From Halobacteriovorax vibrionivorans (GTDB lineage: Bacteria > Bdellovibrionota > Bacteriovoracia > Bacteriovoracales > Bacteriovoracaceae), in contig NZ_QDKL01000002.1 in assembly GCF_003346865.1 (NCBI RefSeq), forward strand, positions 248,001 through 312,000: a stretch of DNA of 64,000 bases, written 5' to 3'. Numbering within the stretch: position 1 is the stretch's first letter; each line of letters begins with the position of its first letter. A model generated the notes under the pieces. The model made no database searches. It was not told the origin of the DNA and was given only the letters and a program-made list of their open reading frames with translations. Below are positions 60,800 through 64,000 of the stretch, piece by piece. A program made the translations under genes and the position numbers.

Positions 60800-61207
60800 A
60801 TGAAATCGATAATCTTAAGCGCACTTATTTTTGTATCACTAAATACATTGGCAGGTCTTACACCTAAAAGAAAAGAGCTATACCATTGCGTAAATTATGA
60901 CATGAGCTCGAAAGTTACTGATGCAATAATTTATGAGTCGCGATTTGGTCGAAATACTCCATTTCATGAAGTTGAAGTATTCGTCGATGATCTAAATCAA
61001 AATAATGAGTATTCGTTTATAAAGAAGGTAAATTATATTCATAAATACAACAAGAAAGTGGAATCGTTTACTACAGGAAACTTTCGTTTTCGCCTAGATC
61101 ATGTTGCCCCAGGGATTAATGGTAATATTTGGACATTTGCTAGAGTTCCAGAACATGGAGTTCACTCTTTTGATTGGTCTTGTAAAGATATTAAAGAAAA
61201 TAAATAA
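60800..61207 (+). CDS. Small secreted protein of unknown function
   Basis: A 135-residue exported protein, signal peptide MKSIILSALIFVSLNTLA, with two cysteines in the mature part (YHCVNYD and WSCKDIK) placed near the two ends and likely paired. Beta-strand-rich middle. It starts behind AAAGGAG and is followed by a shared terminator. No family is recognised. Confidence 0.75.
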   Translation: MKSIILSALIFVSLNTLAGLTPKRKELYHCVNYDMSSKVTDAIIYESRFGRNTPFHEVEVFVDDLNQNNEYSFIKKVNYIHKYNKKVESFTTGNFRFRLDHVAPGINGNIWTFARVPEHGVHSFDWSCKDIKENK

Positions 61208-61211
61208 AAAA

Positions 61212-61227
61212 AGGGGCCAATGCCCCT
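61212..61227. terminator. Bidirectional terminator
   Basis: Stem AGGGGC/GCCCCT with a CAAT loop. The plus strand is followed by CTTTTC; the minus strand by a T7 tract, so it also ends the cold-shock gene at 61262. Confidence 0.82.
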
Positions 61228-61261
61228 CTTTTCTCACATCAAGTTAAATTGAAGAAGAAAG

Positions 61262-61480
61262 TTAAGCCTTCTTAACTTTCATTGCACATGGGCCTCTTTT
61301 TCCTTCTCCAATCATATATGTCACTTTGTCATCATTAGCTAATTTGTTACCTGATTCGACAGCAGAAATATGAACAAATAAGTCCCCGTCTCCTGTATCT
61401 GGCTTAATAAATCCAAAACCTTTTGCTTCATTAAAAAATTTAACCTTTCCCGTTTTTAATTCATTTTGTAATGCTTCCAT
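61262..61480 (-). CDS. Cold-shock domain protein (second copy)
   Basis: A 72-residue Csp with eight extra N-terminal residues compared with the copy at 5088. KGFGFIK and LFVHIS nucleic-acid motifs are intact, and it ends in a basic tail (MKVKKA). An RNA chaperone by family. The start at 61480 has AAGGA upstream. It runs opposite to the neighbouring small secreted protein and shares its terminator. Confidence 0.94.
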   Translation of the reverse strand: MEALQNELKTGKVKFFNEAKGFGFIKPDTGDGDLFVHISAVESGNKLANDDKVTYMIGEGKRGPCAMKVKKA

Positions 61481-61576
61481 AATCATCCTTGTTTTTCCCT
61501 TTCTCAGTGAGAAGTAATTTATATTTGATAAAGAAAGTTATCTCCCTAATGAAACAATATGAGAATTTAAGATAGG

Positions 61577-62026
61577 TTAATTTTTCACACAAATATAATC
61601 ATGACATCCACATGCTACGGCCACTCCACCTTTTTCCTGACATCGCTCAGCGAATGCCTCATCTTCAGTAAAAATTTCTGTACAAGATGTTCCTTCCTTC
61701 ATAGGGTGACAAGATCTTTTCATTCCCTGACGGTCAACACCAACAACTGTCTCTGTTTCATATTCAACGCAAACAAAATTGTGGCATCCACATTGAACGG
61801 CCTTAAATCCTCTTGCACGACAGTCTAGTCCATGCAAATCACCTACTTGAATTTCCATCGAACAATAAAGAGGCTGTACCATACGCAAACAACTTGACTC
61901 ATTACCATTAACATCAATACCTGTGACAATACTGTCTAGCCCTTCGTTTTTTACAGCAAGGGCATCATTTGGAATAAAGAAGTTTAAAAGAAATACAACT
62001 AAAAAAAATAAATATGATATTTTCAT
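61577..62026 (-). CDS. Secreted protein with two six-cysteine repeats
   Basis: A 149-residue exported protein: signal peptide ending NDALA, then two tandem modules of about 55 residues. Each reads V(T/V)G(I/V)D..G...SC...C.....(L/F)...C...G..AV.CGCH(N/D)(F/Y)(V/I)C and has six cysteines in the same order, so three disulfides per module are likely. I do not know the family. It starts behind AGGAGG. It is a single gene between the Csp and the zinc importer, about 84 bases from the latter. Confidence 0.8.
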   Translation of the reverse strand: MKISYLFFLVVFLLNFFIPNDALAVKNEGLDSIVTGIDVNGNESSCLRMVQPLYCSMEIQVGDLHGLDCRARGFKAVQCGCHNFVCVEYETETVVGVDRQGMKRSCHPMKEGTSCTEIFTEDEAFAERCQEKGGVAVACGCHDYICVKN

Positions 62027-62109
62027 AAGGCCTCCTAAAAGCATTATTATTAGAAGGCTCTTCGACATGAGTTTAAAATCTCGAAACTAAATTATGTTAA
62101 AGATTCAAA

Positions 62110-62913
62110 TTAAGTAGCGATCTTTTTTCGTAATATAAACGGTAGTACAAAGATTGGAAGAACTGTAAATACCACAACGATGATTGCTCCAGCAGGAAGA
62201 TCAAGAACATAACTCAAGGTCATACCAATAAAGCTAAGTATCGTTCCTATGACCCAACCTAAAAGAAGTTGTCCTTTTAGAGAGCTTACAAGATTGCTGC
62301 TTAAAAGAGCAGGTACCACTAGAAATGAGAAGACAAGTAAAATACCTGCAATCCCAACTGAGGATGTTATCACAACACCAAATAGAGAGAAGAACACAAA
62401 GTCCCAGAAGCTAGATGAGTCTGACTTTTCCATACTAGCTGCTATTATTTGTTTTCTAAAAATATAATGAATTAAAGCAACAATTGAGTAGATCACCCCT
62501 GTCTTTAGAACATCCATCCATGTTACCCAAAGGATTTTTCCAACAAGGATTTCTTTTATATGTTCAGCTCCATGGGCCATCATATTAACAACTAAAAGAA
62601 CAGCAGATGAAGCAAAAGCATAAACAAGGGCAATTAGAACTTCTTGCGAAATATACTTTTCATACTTCTTTGCCCATGCAAAATATCCTGCTGCTACAAA
62701 CGTGAAGCCAAGGGATATAAAGTAATTAAGTGAACTATGGTGATCTAAATGAAAAAGTAATGCGACAGTTGATCCAAGACTCGCAACTTGAGCTAATGAA
62801 AGATCAACAAAAATCACCCCGCGCTTAAGCACATGTAACCCTAAATAGCAGTGAATCCCCACCAGGATTAAACACATAACAAAAGGAGCTGCTAAGAACG
62901 AGATGATTTCCAT
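62110..62913 (-). CDS. znuB: Zinc/manganese ABC transporter permease (ZnuB type)
   Basis: A 267-residue inner-membrane permease of the ABC-3 family with about eight hydrophobic helices. Family blocks: HCYLGLHVLKRGVIFVDLSLAQVASLGS near the N-terminus and GVVITSSVGIAGILLVFSFLVVPALLSS in the core. It forms the channel for divalent metal import with the binding protein encoded two bases upstream. It starts behind AAAGGA. The ATPase gene (ZnuC) is not in the visible part and may lie beyond the right edge. Confidence 0.92.
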   Translation of the reverse strand: MEIISFLAAPFVMCLILVGIHCYLGLHVLKRGVIFVDLSLAQVASLGSTVALLFHLDHHSSLNYFISLGFTFVAAGYFAWAKKYEKYISQEVLIALVYAFASSAVLLVVNMMAHGAEHIKEILVGKILWVTWMDVLKTGVIYSIVALIHYIFRKQIIAASMEKSDSSSFWDFVFFSLFGVVITSSVGIAGILLVFSFLVVPALLSSNLVSSLKGQLLLGWVIGTILSFIGMTLSYVLDLPAGAIIVVVFTVLPIFVLPFILRKKIAT

Positions 62914-62915
62914 AT

Positions 62916-63803
62916 TTATTCCTTTAAAGCTTTAGCTAGTTCATCATATAGAGAGAAAATATCTTTTGCCTTTTCATTTCCATTTACGGCCACTGGAACG
63001 ATATTAATTTTAACATCTTTAATGCTCGTTTTAATTCGTTTTGCCACACTAGAATCGAAGTAATTTTCAACGACAATACTTCTAATCCCTTCTTCTTTCA
63101 TCTCTTTTATCACTTTAATGATATGAGAAGCTGTTGGAGGAATTCCAGGTTTAGGCTCAAGAACATTTTTAATATGAATACCAAACTCATCTAAATAGTA
63201 AGTTAAAGTTCTGTGATAAGTGATAATATGAGTCCCACTCTTAATTACACTTTTTAGCTCTTTGATCTTGCTCTTCATTTGATTCTCAAAGCGCTTGAAA
63301 TTTTCTTCATAGCGAGATGTATTTTTTGAATCAATAAGAGAAAGCTTATCCTTAATCGCCTTTGCAACCTCAAGGGCCTTAGTTGGAGAAAGCATAAAGT
63401 GAGGATTTCCTTCAGGGTGAACATCACCTTGAGCTCGACTAATCTCTCCCTTATGCTCTTGCTTTAATGAGACAATATCTGCTGCTTCAAAACGTCCTCT
63501 TTGGCCATCTCTAATACTAGGGTTTCGACTTCCTCTAATAATTAAAGGAAGCCATCCACTTTCAAGACCTGCACCAATATTAACGAGAAGATCAGCTTTT
63601 GCTAATTTAAAAGTATAGCTAGGCTTAGCTTCTAAGAAATGTGGATCTTGAGTCCCTTTAGCAAGAGAGAGTACCGAAACACTCTCTCCACCTATTTTTT
63701 CTACAACATCAGCTAAATTAGTCGTTGTCGTCACTACTCGTACTTGAGCGAGACTTGCTATTGAGAATAAACTCAACACCAAATAAATCAATAATCTCTT
63801 CAT
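62916..63803 (-). CDS. znuA: Zinc/manganese-binding protein (ZnuA type)
   Basis: A 295-residue periplasmic binding protein of cluster 9. Signal peptide ending ASLA, then metal ligands in the family positions: DPHFLEAKPS (His), GNPHFMLSP (His), GTHIITYHRTLTYYLDEFGI (His), and IVVENYFDSS (Glu). A short His-containing loop (QGDVHPEGNPH) is present, shorter than the long His loop of many ZnuA proteins. It delivers zinc or manganese to the permease. It starts 10 bases after the stop of the upstream outer-membrane protein gene. Confidence 0.93.
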   Translation of the reverse strand: MKRLLIYLVLSLFSIASLAQVRVVTTTTNLADVVEKIGGESVSVLSLAKGTQDPHFLEAKPSYTFKLAKADLLVNIGAGLESGWLPLIIRGSRNPSIRDGQRGRFEAADIVSLKQEHKGEISRAQGDVHPEGNPHFMLSPTKALEVAKAIKDKLSLIDSKNTSRYEENFKRFENQMKSKIKELKSVIKSGTHIITYHRTLTYYLDEFGIHIKNVLEPKPGIPPTASHIIKVIKEMKEEGIRSIVVENYFDSSVAKRIKTSIKDVKINIVPVAVNGNEKAKDIFSLYDELAKALKE

Positions 63804-63813
63804 CTTCTATCCC

Positions 63814-64000
63814 CTAGTATACATGGGCCGGATGGGCACCAATACTAAAGCTTAGCTGGAGAGAGACTCTTTTTTCAGGGCGATCTTCACCATCATGAAT
63901 ATCATCGTATTGTACTCTTAGAGACGAGAATTCAGTAGGAACAAAAGCAATTAGACCAGTATAAACATTTGTATCTGTTAGGCTCTCATCAGCAAATAGA
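63814..64000 (-). CDS. Outer-membrane protein next to zinc importer, C-terminal part
   Basis: Only the last 61 codons are visible; the gene enters from the right edge. The strands (NVYTGLIAFVPTEFSSLRVQYDDI, RVSLQLSFSIGAHPAHVY) are amphipathic with a terminal aromatic, as in an outer-membrane barrel. The ending GAHPAHVY recalls zinc-regulated outer-membrane proteins that sit beside znuA genes, so it may be the outer-membrane entry route for the metal. Family assignment is tentative. Confidence 0.6.
   Translation of the reverse strand, partial: LFADESLTDTNVYTGLIAFVPTEFSSLRVQYDDIHDGEDRPEKRVSLQLSFSIGAHPAHVY

Noticed and set aside
62110..63803. A manganese-specific (SitAB/MntAB) importer instead of a zinc one.
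   Set aside because: Not fully rejected: a ligand set with His-His-His-Glu fits both. I kept the Znu names because of the His-containing loop and the outer-membrane neighbour.
1..64000. Search for prophage, insertion sequences, integrases, CRISPR arrays, toxin-antitoxin pairs and tRNA genes.
   Set aside because: No transposase, integrase, terminase, repeat-spacer pattern or tRNA-like cloverleaf was seen; base use is even across the window.

Overview
The window is 64 kb of low-GC, gene-dense bacterial chromosome with no rRNA, tRNA, CRISPR array, insertion sequence or prophage that I can see. Gene style points to a Gram-negative predator-type bacterium of the Bdellovibrionota, most likely Bacteriovoracales (Bacteriovorax/Halobacteriovorax-like): low GC, many secreted or lipoprotein genes of unknown family, DUF4105, DUF6279 and DUF5522 proteins, and small RRM and BLUF proteins. 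This placement is an inference from gene content, not a measured phylogeny. No stretch longer than about 300 bases lacks a gene.

Layout. 1-9 kb: partial Tag glycosylase, a dicarboxylate/amino-acid symporter, a YceI protein divergent from a LysR regulator, an RNA-linked trio (RRM protein, DUF1456, S1/CvfB-like), a cold-shock protein, a BaiN-type flavoprotein with a HIT protein, a BLUF blue-light protein and a secreted esterase. 9-19 kb: an ABC-F ATPase, a 39-nt tandem-repeat secreted protein, the conserved tesA-ybbA-ybbP set, RecQ and unknown proteins. 19-25 kb: a heavy-metal RND efflux operon (CzcA, CzcC-type channel) whose usual periplasmic adaptor is replaced by a 170-residue His-rich mini-adaptor. 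25-31 kb: a type III polyketide synthase cluster (synthase, MMPL transporter, FAD reductase, YceI-like carrier) divergent from a membrane-anchored LuxR-type regulator. 31-35 kb: secreted protease-like protein, FKBP isomerase, a fasciclin-lipocalin fusion and small envelope proteins. 35-40 kb: a phosphorelay island with a hybrid kinase, two REC-Hpt pairs and an OmpR-type regulator. 40-47 kb: Acs, SrkA-like kinase, SelO, SlyX, TlpA-like and DUF5522 proteins. 47-52 kb: a DUF4105 protein, a second secreted protein with the same His...Cys layout, and an outer-membrane protein gene split by one amber codon behind a 15-bp hairpin. 52-64 kb: envelope genes, pirin/MFS/GST genes, RlmN, peroxiredoxin, a DsbB-like protein fused to a large C-terminal domain, a second Csp, a twelve-cysteine secreted protein and a ZnuA/ZnuB zinc importer.

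Two window-wide patterns stand out. First, about ten genes have no Shine-Dalgarno but carry a -10 hexamer (often extended TGn) six or seven bases before the start codon, which predicts leaderless mRNAs. Second, the tetramer GGCC is about six times more frequent than base composition predicts in two hand-counted samples. Inside operons, coupling by TAATG or ATGA overlaps is common (ybbA, czcC/mini-adaptor, kinase/REC, pirin/MFS, DsbB).
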